Assembly (NCBI GenBank): GCA_910585265.1
Contig: CAJUCA010000002.1
Coordinates: forward strand, 1 to 64,000
Direction of reading: 5' to 3'
Source: an uncultured Oscillospiraceae bacterium
GTDB taxonomy: Bacteria > Bacillota > Clostridia > Oscillospirales > Oscillospiraceae
DNA length: 64,000 nucleotides
Below are positions 26,029 to 32,569 of the stretch, piece after piece. Under the pieces are notes generated by a model. It ran no database searches and was not told where the DNA came from. It saw nothing but the letters and a program-made list of their open reading frames with translations. The stretch's first letter is position 1. Each line of letters begins with the position of its first letter. Made by a program: the position numbers and the translations under genes.

Positions 26029-26727
26029 TTCCGGGGAGGATAACGCTTTTTTCCTGGCGTTCAGGATTTTTCGCAGCTCCTTTTTCTTTGGCTCCAGGCT
26101 CTCGCCGCTGATGTGCCGCAACGCGCTGAGGTACAGGCGGACGGACTTTGTGTCGTCAACCTGGGAGTAAATCTCCTTGAGAATGCCGAACAGCTCCTGG
26201 TCGGCCATGACGCAGGCCAGCATATTGTATTGGTTCATCGTGGATACCACGTCTATGGCCGCGTGGAACAGCTCCCCCACATAGTCCGGTTCGTCCGCGA
26301 ACAGCTCCCGCTGCTTGGCCAGCCAATAGGTGAGCATGACCGTGTCGTTGTGGAACGCCGCCATGATCGCCGGGTTCTTAAAGGGCTTCGTGATCAGCAG
26401 CGACAGGTTCCGCTCAATTTCAACGCCCCACTCCAGAAGCTGGTCCGCCTGCCGGGGGGTGCGGGCCACGTTCAGCGCGTTGCCGTTGAACACGCTGGCC
26501 TGGCAGGTCCAGTGGATGTCGGCCCCCAGCTCCCGCAGGGCCTGGGCCACGGGGAACCGGTTGTCCACCACCGCCTCCAAAAACAGGTTCGCGCCCGACA
26601 GGCATTTCGCGTGGACAAGCTCCGGCTCCGCCTTGATCTGGCGGATGATTTCTTCGTCTGGCACCGTTTCGTCCCGGAGCAGGGCCGCAATCTCAGCGGC
26701 CCTTTTTCTGGCTTCCAACTCCGTCAT
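26011..26727 (-). CDS. Ankyrin-repeat-like protein of unknown function
   Basis: This 238-residue soluble protein has loosely repeated helix-turn-helix units such as SGANLFLEAVVDNRFPVAQALRELGADI and GNALNVARTPRQADQLLEWGVEI, which resemble ankyrin repeats. No enzyme motif is seen. Its last six codons (from about 26028) lie inside the hairpin block, so the block may have replaced the original gene end. It follows the flotillin gene by about 30 bases in the same direction and may be translated from the same mRNA. Confidence 0.6.
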   Translation of the reverse strand: MTELEARKRAAEIAALLRDETVPDEEIIRQIKAEPELVHAKCLSGANLFLEAVVDNRFPVAQALRELGADIHWTCQASVFNGNALNVARTPRQADQLLEWGVEIERNLSLLITKPFKNPAIMAAFHNDTVMLTYWLAKQRELFADEPDYVGELFHAAIDVVSTMNQYNMLACVMADQELFGILKEIYSQVDDTKSVRLYLSALRHISGESLEPKKKELRKILNARKKALSSPEYSQHT

Positions 26728-26759
26728 TTTTATCGGCGCACCTTTCAGCGTATCGTTCC

Positions 26760-28283
26760 TTACTGGCCGTCCTCCGGCTGGGCCGGGGCGGGGGCCGCCT
26801 CCTGGGGCCGCTCCGCCGGGGCGGGGCCTTGGAGCACGATGGTCTTATCCGCGCCGCCCGCCAGCCTGCCGCCCAGCATACCCGCCACCAGGGACTTCAC
26901 GTCGATGCCCATGCCCTGGGTGATGCCCTCGGTGACCTGGGTGGTGCCGGTGATGATGTCCGCCAGCAGCTTCGCGCTGTTCCCCTCGCCGTACATGGTG
27001 ATCTTGTCCACCTTGGACAGCGGCTCCGCCACGTGCTTGGCGATCTCGGGCAGGGCCTGCATCACCATCTCGATGACGGCGGCCTCGCCGTACTTCTTCA
27101 TGGCCTCCGCCTTCTTGTCAATGCCCTCGGCCTCCGCCAACGCCTTGGCCCGGATGGACTCGGCCTCCGCCTTGCCCACGGCGGCGATACCCTCCGCCTC
27201 CTGCTCCCGGGCGTACTTCTGGGCCTGGGCGATCTTCATCTCCGCCTCGGCCTTCTGCTCCTGCTCGTAGCGGGCGGCCTCCGCGTCCTTCTGACGCTTG
27301 AACAGGTCGGCCTCCGCCTCCTGCTGCTGGCGGTAGCGTTCCGCGTCCGCCTTGGCCCGTATGTCCGCCTCCAGCCGCTGCTTCTGCACCTCAACCTCGG
27401 CCTGCCGCAGCTCCGCCTCCCGCTGGGTCTTGGCGATCTCGGCGTTGACGGTGGCCGTCTCGATGCTCTTGCGCTGCTCCTGGCTCTGGATCTCGTAGGC
27501 GGCGTCCGCCTCCGCCTTCTTGCCGTCCGCCAGGATCTTCAGCTCCGCCCGGCGGATCTCCAGCTCGGTCTGCTTCTGTGCGATCTGGGTGTCCGCCTGC
27601 ACCCGGGCCTCGTTGGACTCCCGCTCCGCCTGGGCCTGGGCGATGGCGATGTCCCGGTCGGCCTGGGCCTTGGCGATGGCGGCGTTCTTCTTGATCAGGC
27701 TGGTGTTGTCCGCGCCCAGATCCTTGATCAGCCCGTTTTCGTCGGTGACGTTCTGGATATTGCAGGAGAGGATCTCAATGCCCAGCTTGTCCATGTCCTT
27801 GCTGGCCTTCTGCATCACCTGGTCGGAGAAGGAGTCCCGGTCGGTGTTGATCTCCTTCAGGGAGAGGGTGCCGATGATCTCGCGCATATTGCCCTGGAGG
27901 GAGTCCTGCAGGTCCCGGGTGATCTCGTCCGGCTTCTTGTTCAGGAAGTTCTTGGCCGCCAGCTTGATGCCGTCGGCGTGGGGGGAAATGCGGACCTTGG
28001 CCACGGCGTCCACGTTGACGTTGATGAAGTCGCTGGTGGGGACGGACTGCTCCGTCTTGATATCCACCGTCATCTGGCCCAGGTACAGCTTATCCAGCCG
28101 CTCGAAGATGGGCACGCGGATGCCGGCCCGTCCGATGAGCACCTTGCTCTCCTTCTTCAGGCCGGAGATGATGTAGGCCTGATCGGGGGGTGCCTTGACA
28201 TAGCCGGAGAGAATGACGGCCAGGACAGCGACCACGGCCACCACAATGGCGATGATGGTAGGGATGGGGATGTTTTCTGGCAT
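26760..28283 (-). CDS. Flotillin-like SPFH-domain protein (YuaG/FloT type)
   Basis: This 507-residue protein has one N-terminal hydrophobic segment (residues 8-30), an SPFH domain to about residue 190, a long Ala/Glu/Lys/Gln-rich coiled coil (about 195-400) and a C-terminal oligomerisation part ending in a Pro/Ala-rich tail. Flotillins organise membrane microdomains. The ATG at 28283 has AAAGGAGG upstream, and an upstream in-frame start is rejected. It lies 74 bases downstream of a RelB-like fusion gene, which may regulate it. The usual NfeD partner is not present. Confidence 0.9.
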   Translation of the reverse strand: MPENIPIPTIIAIVVAVVAVLAVILSGYVKAPPDQAYIISGLKKESKVLIGRAGIRVPIFERLDKLYLGQMTVDIKTEQSVPTSDFINVNVDAVAKVRISPHADGIKLAAKNFLNKKPDEITRDLQDSLQGNMREIIGTLSLKEINTDRDSFSDQVMQKASKDMDKLGIEILSCNIQNVTDENGLIKDLGADNTSLIKKNAAIAKAQADRDIAIAQAQAERESNEARVQADTQIAQKQTELEIRRAELKILADGKKAEADAAYEIQSQEQRKSIETATVNAEIAKTQREAELRQAEVEVQKQRLEADIRAKADAERYRQQQEAEADLFKRQKDAEAARYEQEQKAEAEMKIAQAQKYAREQEAEGIAAVGKAEAESIRAKALAEAEGIDKKAEAMKKYGEAAVIEMVMQALPEIAKHVAEPLSKVDKITMYGEGNSAKLLADIITGTTQVTEGITQGMGIDVKSLVAGMLGGRLAGGADKTIVLQGPAPAERPQEAAPAPAQPEDGQ

Positions 28284-28357
28284 GGGGACTCCTCCTTTCA
28301 ATGTTCACAGGGTGGTTCCTTTATCTCAAACAAGCCGGGTGCGGCTTGAACGCTTTC

Positions 28358-29404
28358 TCAGCCTGTTGGTGTTATGTCCCCGGCCACGTCTCCCCGCATG
28401 GCGGCCAGCCGCTCCAGGGCCTCCACCTCCGCCTCCAGGCCGCGGCGGTCCCACTCCCGCCGGGACTGCCCGCCCTCCGTCACGACCTGGGACAGCACGT
28501 TCACCGCCCGCAGGCACAGGGCGGCTTCCCCGGTTCCGTCCGCCCCGTCCCGCTCCGCGCGGGCCAGCTCGCCCAGGGCGCGCTCCAGGGTGGGGAGGTA
28601 GTCGGCCTCCAGCCGGGCCTGCGCCCGGACGGGCAGGGCGTCGTAATGCCGCAGGATCAGCCCCTCCAGGGTTTCCGCCGCCGCCCGGACGTAGGGCGTC
28701 CCCACTGGGGCGGCGGCCCGCTGAAGCCGTGCCCGCGCGGCCTGGGCTCCGCCGTTGGGGGCGGTGGAGCTGGTGAACCGCCGCAGGACGGCGGCAAGGC
28801 CGTCGAACTGCCGGGACACCTCCTCCAGCCGCTCCTGCCAGGGGGCGTAGTCCCCGCCGGGGGCCGTTTTCATGGCGGGGATCAGGGTTCGTTCCACGTC
28901 CAGCAGCTCCCCGGCGATGGCGGACAGGCTGTCTGTGTACTCGTCCAGGACGGTGAGATCCTTCTGCTCCAGCAGCTGGGCGTTCCCGCCGGAGAACAGC
29001 GAGCGGCAGGCGGCAGAGACAGCCGCCGCCTTGTCCTTCAGCTCGTCCCCGCACAGCAGCCGGACGGCCTCCATGGGCAGGCCCGTGATGGAGGCGGGGA
29101 TGGCGGTGTGGATGGCGGTGAGGGAACGGCGGATCTCCCGGCACAGATCCTCCAGCCGCTCCTGCCGCCGGGTGAGGGCGGGGGGCGGCGTCTCCGCCTC
29201 CGGCTGGGGGAGCTGCTCCCGCCGCCGGGGCTGGTACGGATGGGGCTCCGCAGTGATTTCAAAGGGGATGCGCTTTTCTTTTCCCACTTTTTTGGCGAAA
29301 ATGGTGAACGCGGTGGTCATTGTCAGCCCCATCTCCTTACAGGCCAGCTCCATATCCCGTTTGGTGTCCTCATCGACGCGGAAATTGATCATCACCTGCG
29401 CCAT
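28358..29404 (-). CDS. RelB/DinJ-type antitoxin domain fused to a long unknown domain
   Basis: Residues 1-55 (MAQVMINFRVDEDTKRDMEL, then GLTMTTAFTIFAKKV and IPFEITAEP) are an almost complete RelB/DinJ ribbon-helix-helix antitoxin. RelB-type antitoxins are normally about 90 residues, but here about 290 further residues follow: a Pro-rich linker and an Ala/Arg/Glu-rich, probably helical region with no recognised domain. No toxin gene is adjacent. The next gene in the operon encodes flotillin. The protein may be a DNA-binding autoregulator. The ATG at 29404 is chosen because a GTG at 29413 is too near the ribosome site. Confidence 0.72.
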   Translation of the reverse strand: MAQVMINFRVDEDTKRDMELACKEMGLTMTTAFTIFAKKVGKEKRIPFEITAEPHPYQPRRREQLPQPEAETPPPALTRRQERLEDLCREIRRSLTAIHTAIPASITGLPMEAVRLLCGDELKDKAAAVSAACRSLFSGGNAQLLEQKDLTVLDEYTDSLSAIAGELLDVERTLIPAMKTAPGGDYAPWQERLEEVSRQFDGLAAVLRRFTSSTAPNGGAQAARARLQRAAAPVGTPYVRAAAETLEGLILRHYDALPVRAQARLEADYLPTLERALGELARAERDGADGTGEAALCLRAVNVLSQVVTEGGQSRREWDRRGLEAEVEALERLAAMRGDVAGDITPTG

Positions 29405-29431
29405 CCTGATCACATCCCTTCTTTCAACTCT

Positions 29432-29459
29432 ATTATATCATTTGTAAAGCAGATTGCAA
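29432..29459 (-). promoter_or_regulatory. Promoter of the RelB-fusion/flotillin operon
   Basis: On the minus strand TTGCAA (29454-29459) and TATAAT (29432-29437) are 16 bases apart and about 28 bases before the start codon. This is a good sigma-A match in an AT-rich stretch. Confidence 0.65.
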
Positions 29460-29647
29460 TATATTTCTTTACGATTCCGCGAGTTTTTTCCAATATCCGC
29501 CTGGGGAAGCAGGGGAAGCCTTGGGGTGCGAATGGCTGGCAGGGTAAAAATTCCAATAAAAACAGGCCCGTTACCCGATCGCAATGTTTTAACCGCCTCT
29601 TTTCCGGTAAAATAAGAGCACCACGTTTTACAGAAAGGGGCCGAAGT

Positions 29648-30271
29648 ATGGCAGAAATAACTTACGGCTATGTCCGGGTATCTACCCAGGAGCAAAATGA
29701 AACCCGCCAGCTTGCCGCTATGCGGGGGTTCGGGGTAGAGGGAAAAAACATTGTCGTCGAAAAGATGTCCGGGAAAGACTTCCGCCGCCCGCGCTACCGG
29801 AAGCTGGTGAAGGCGTTGCAGCCGGGAGATGTGCTGGTGGTGAAAAGCATCGACCGGCTGGGCCGGAATTATGATGAGATTTTAGAGCAGTGGGGCGTGA
29901 TCACCAAGAAGCGGAAGGCCGCCATCGTGGTGCTGGATATGCCCCTGCTGGACACCCGGCAGGGGCGGGACCTGACCGGGACGCTGATCGCGGACATTGT
30001 CCTCCAGCTTCTCAGCTATGTGGCCCAGACGGAGCGGGAAAATATCCGCCAGCGTCAGGCGGAGGGCATCGCGGCGGCAAAGGCGAGGGGGGTGCGGTTC
30101 GGCCCGCCGCCCAAGGCGTTGCCGGACAACTTTGAGCAGCTGCGGCAGGCGTGGCGCAGCAAGCAGATGTCGCTGCGGGCGGCGGCGGAAACCTGCGGCC
30201 TCCCCAGGTCCACCTTCTACGACGCGGCCCTCCGCGCGGAGCTGGCGGAGGGGTGCGCCAGGGCAAAATAA
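29648..30271 (+). CDS. Small serine recombinase (invertase/resolvase type)
   Basis: The product is a 207-residue recombinase. The catalytic domain is N-terminal with Ser12 in YVRVSTQEQNETRQ, followed by KSIDRLGRNYDEIL and the long helix near ERENIRQRQAEGIAAAKARG. A short C-terminal helix-turn-helix (MSLRAAAETCGLPRSTFYDA) binds the site. This order is that of Hin/Pin invertases and resolvases, not of IS607 transposases, which put the DNA-binding domain first. It is upstream of a TnpB-like gene and a flagellin gene, so DNA inversion affecting flagellin is possible. A terminator follows. Confidence 0.88.
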   Translation: MAEITYGYVRVSTQEQNETRQLAAMRGFGVEGKNIVVEKMSGKDFRRPRYRKLVKALQPGDVLVVKSIDRLGRNYDEILEQWGVITKKRKAAIVVLDMPLLDTRQGRDLTGTLIADIVLQLLSYVAQTERENIRQRQAEGIAAAKARGVRFGPPPKALPDNFEQLRQAWRSKQMSLRAAAETCGLPRSTFYDAALRAELAEGCARAK

Positions 30272-30274
30272 AAC

Positions 30275-30313
30275 CCTGTCCGGGATTTCATACTTCTCCG
30301 GTCAGGATTTTTT
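30275..30313 (+). terminator. Terminator of the serine recombinase gene
   Basis: CCTGTCCGG (30275-30283) pairs with CCGGTCAGG (30298-30306) with one mismatch, followed by ATTTTTT. The recombinase is therefore probably not co-transcribed with the TnpB-like gene. Confidence 0.75.
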
Positions 30314-30390
30314 AGGGAACTTTATCGCCGCTCTGTACTACATATCGGCGTGATTGTGTGGAAATTAAGGCTCTATAGAAAAATTTTTTC

Positions 30391-30418
30391 AGTCCGGGGT
30401 TGTATACAACCTCGGACT
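30391..30418. repeat. 28-bp palindrome upstream of the TnpB-like gene
   Basis: AGTCCGGGGTTG-TATA-CAACCTCGGACT is a near-perfect palindrome (one mismatch) flanked by AAATTTTTTC on the left and TATTTTG on the right. The flanks suit a bidirectional terminator. The size and short centre also resemble a crossover site of small serine recombinases. Confidence 0.55.
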
Positions 30419-30504
30419 TATTTTGCTGCTTCACGGCCGGAAAGCGGGGCGTTTTAAGGCCGCAGATCGCACGATCGAAACATGGCGGAAGGAGGCGGGC
30501 CGGG

Positions 30505-31686
30505 ATGCCGGGAGCACCGAGAAAGCGGGCCGGGGAAGGAAAAACGGTTCAGTACACCACCCTCAAGGTCCGGCTCTACCCCACGGAGGCCCAGGCGGAG
30601 CTGTTTGAAAACACCTTTGGCTGCTGCCGCTATATCTGGAACCATATGCTGGCGGACCAGCAGCGGTTCTACCTGGAGACGGATCGGCACTTCATCCCCA
30701 CCCCCGCCAAGTACAAAAAGGACGCGCCCTTTTTGAAAGAGGTGGACAATCAGGCCCTCACCCAGGAATATAACAGACTTTCCCAGGCGTTCCGGGTATT
30801 TTTCAAGGACCCCGGACACTTCGGCTGCCCCAACTTCAAAAAGAAAAAGACGGATCGGGATTCCTTCACCGCCTGTAACCACGTGTTCCAGTCCGGCCCC
30901 ACCATCTACACCACCAGGGACGGCGTCCGCATGACCAAGGCCGGGATCGTCAAGGCCAAATTCTCCCGCCGCCCCCAGGCGTGGTGGAGGCTCCGGCGGG
31001 TGACGGTGGAGAAAACCAGGAGCGGAAAATTTTACTGCTCCATTCTCTACGAGCACGAGGTGAAAACGCCGGAGCCGAAAACGCCCGTCCCCCAGGCCAC
31101 GCTGGGCCTGAAATACTCCATGGGCCACTTCTACGTGGCGGACAGCGGCCACAGGGCCGATCCTCCCCGCTGGCTGAAGCAGTCCCGGGAAAAGCTAACC
31201 AAGCTCCAGCGAAGGCTGAAGCGGATGGAACCCGGCTCCAAAAATTACTGGGAAGCCGTCCGGAAATACCGCCTGATCCATGAGCACATCGCCAACCAGC
31301 GGCGCGACTTCATCCATCAGGAATCCAGCCGGATAGCCAACGGCTGGGACGCCGTATGTATGCGGGCCGACGATCTGGCGGAGCTGTCCCGGAGCGTGAA
31401 GCGGGGAAACGTGCTGGAATCCGGCTTCGGGATGTTCCGGGAGTGCCTGCGGTACAAGCTGGCGCGGCAGGGCAAGCCGCTGATCCTGGTGGATCGGTAC
31501 GGGCCGACCACCCGGAGCTGCTCGGCCTGCGGATCAGTTCAGGATGCCGTCAGCTACAGGCGGCGGACGTGGGTGTGCCCCAGGTGCGGCGCGGTTCACG
31601 ACCGGGAGGTCAACGCCGCGAAAAACATCAAGGCCCAGGGGCTGGCCCAATATTTTCACAGTCAGGAGCTGCGCGAGAGCGCGTAA
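30505..31686 (+). CDS. TnpB-like protein with altered RuvC active site (TldR candidate)
   Basis: This 393-residue protein has the whole TnpB plan: N-terminal part opening KVRLYPTEAQAELF, the long linker helix IANQRRDFIHQ, and the zinc finger with Cys339, Cys342, Cys358 and Cys361. RuvC nucleases need Asp, Glu, Asp. Here the first position in LGLKYSMGHFYV is Lys203, the second in RADDL is Asp289, and the third in HDREVNAAKNI is Glu368. Nuclease activity should be lost while RNA and DNA binding may remain, as in TnpB-like nuclease-dead repressors (TldR). AAGGAGG is nine bases before the ATG at 30505. No transposon ends or TnpA are seen. The gene lies upstream of csrA and flagellin. Confidence 0.85.
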   Translation: MPGAPRKRAGEGKTVQYTTLKVRLYPTEAQAELFENTFGCCRYIWNHMLADQQRFYLETDRHFIPTPAKYKKDAPFLKEVDNQALTQEYNRLSQAFRVFFKDPGHFGCPNFKKKKTDRDSFTACNHVFQSGPTIYTTRDGVRMTKAGIVKAKFSRRPQAWWRLRRVTVEKTRSGKFYCSILYEHEVKTPEPKTPVPQATLGLKYSMGHFYVADSGHRADPPRWLKQSREKLTKLQRRLKRMEPGSKNYWEAVRKYRLIHEHIANQRRDFIHQESSRIANGWDAVCMRADDLAELSRSVKRGNVLESGFGMFRECLRYKLARQGKPLILVDRYGPTTRSCSACGSVQDAVSYRRRTWVCPRCGAVHDREVNAAKNIKAQGLAQYFHSQELRESA

Positions 31687-31990
31687 AGCGGCCGCGAGCC
31701 CAACGCAGCGGGCCGCGGTTGAAAAGGAGGAGCAAGGGAGCGGGCGCGGTTTTCCCCGAGAGGGGGAAACGGAGCTTTGCGGACTTTGCGGCGACGTGCC
31801 GGCCGGGACGCCGGTGAACGCCCATGTTCCGGCTGGGCGCGTTGAGCGAAGCGAACCAAGTTTTGATCCGTTTCGGTCAGCGTTCCCCAGGCCGCAGAGT
31901 GGGAAACGAGACGGCGTGTGAGCACGCCCGAAAGCCCTACGGGCTGTCCAAAACATTATGACGATGAAGGGCGCGGGTTTGCCGCGCCGG
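31687..31990 (+). ncRNA. Candidate guide RNA (omega-RNA-like) downstream of the TnpB-like gene
   Basis: The 353 bases between the TnpB-like gene and csrA carry no credible gene but several stems: 31751-31757 with 31763-31769, 31881-31887 with 31901-31908, GGCGTG-N4-CACGCC at 31913-31928, and AGCCC-TAC-GGGCT at 31933-31945. TnpB guide RNAs arise from the 3-prime end of the gene and the following bases, ending with small stems before the guide. If the scaffold ends at GTCCAAAAC (31954), the guide would begin ATTATGACGATGAAGG (31955-31970). A GC stem follows at 31970-31988. Both ends are guesses. Confidence 0.5.
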
Positions 31991-32039
31991 GCGGGAGGAT
32001 GGAATCCCTCTCCGCCATACGGGAAGGGAGTCGCGCGGT

Positions 32040-32405
32040 ATGCTCAGCTTGAATTTGAGGCCGGGGGAGTATATGACCATCGGCGGCGATGTGGTGGTTC
32101 AGCTGGACCGTATGTCCGGCGACCGCTGCAAGCTGCTCATCGACGCGCCCAGGGAGCTGACCGTCCTGCGGGGCGAGGTGCTGGAGCGCGGCGGCGGACA
32201 ACGCCCGGACTGCGTGCTCGACGCCCCCCGCTGGCACCGCAGGGAGATCCCCTGGGACCGGAGCAAGGCCCAGGCCCTGGCCGCCATGCGGTCCCTGCTG
32301 GCCCGGATGGACGGCAGGGACGGCGACGTGCAGGCCCTGCGGCGGCAGCTTGAGCATATGTTCCCCAGCGAGGCGAAGCAGGCAAATCAGGTTTCTTCCG
32401 GCTGA
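32040..32405 (+). CDS. csrA: CsrA-like translational regulator with C-terminal extension
   Basis: Residues 1-50 match CsrA: MLSLNLRPGEYMTIGGDV, then IDAPRELTVLRGEVLE. Leu4 and Arg44, the main RNA-contact positions of CsrA, are kept, while the usual Arg6 is Leu. CsrA binds GGA motifs around ribosome sites and blocks translation, and in Bacillus it represses flagellin. Here an extra region of about 70 residues follows, helical and Arg-rich, unlike the 60-75-residue standard form. AGGGAG is nine bases before the ATG. Flagellin begins 157 bases downstream. FliW is not in the window. Confidence 0.82.
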   Translation: MLSLNLRPGEYMTIGGDVVVQLDRMSGDRCKLLIDAPRELTVLRGEVLERGGGQRPDCVLDAPRWHRREIPWDRSKAQALAAMRSLLARMDGRDGDVQALRRQLEHMFPSEAKQANQVSSG

Positions 32406-32548
32406 CGAGCCGGCGGAAATACAGCCCCGCACCCAATAGGCAGCCGCTGTGCGCACAGCAATCCGCCGAACGGTGCTCCACCCAGCGTTGGGACACGGAC
32501 GTCCCGGCGCGCCGGAACCGCACATCCCCAAAATCATTTTATTTGAGA

Positions 32549-32569
32549 GGAAGATTTATAAAATGAGGA
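32549..32569 (+). promoter_or_regulatory. Flagellin ribosome site with two GGA motifs (CsrA target candidate)
   Basis: GGA trinucleotides at 32549-32551 (inside the ribosome site GAGAGGAAG) and 32567-32569 (codons 2-3) flank the flagellin start codon. CsrA dimers bind paired GGA motifs at such spacing, so the upstream CsrA could block this start. No clear sigma-28 promoter was recognised in 32406-32548. Confidence 0.45.

Noticed and set aside
28301-29647. Very long open frame on the plus strand leading into the serine recombinase
   Set aside because: It is the antisense shadow of the RelB-fusion gene, Gly/Arg/Leu-rich without domains. The recombinase has its own ATG at 29648 with normal spacing to a GAAAGGGG site.
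29648-31686. IS607-type transposon (serine transposase plus TnpB)
   Set aside because: The recombinase has its catalytic domain first and a C-terminal HTH, a terminator separates it from the TnpB-like gene, and no transposon ends were seen.
31356-31955. Overlapping frames around the end of the TnpB-like gene and the following gap (both strands)
   Set aside because: They overlap the zinc-finger coding part in other frames, lack ribosome sites and show only Arg/Gly/Pro-rich shadow composition.
32406-32548. Sigma-28 promoter for flagellin
   Set aside because: No acceptable TAAA-N15-CCGATAT match was found. Flagellin may be transcribed from further upstream or by a divergent promoter.
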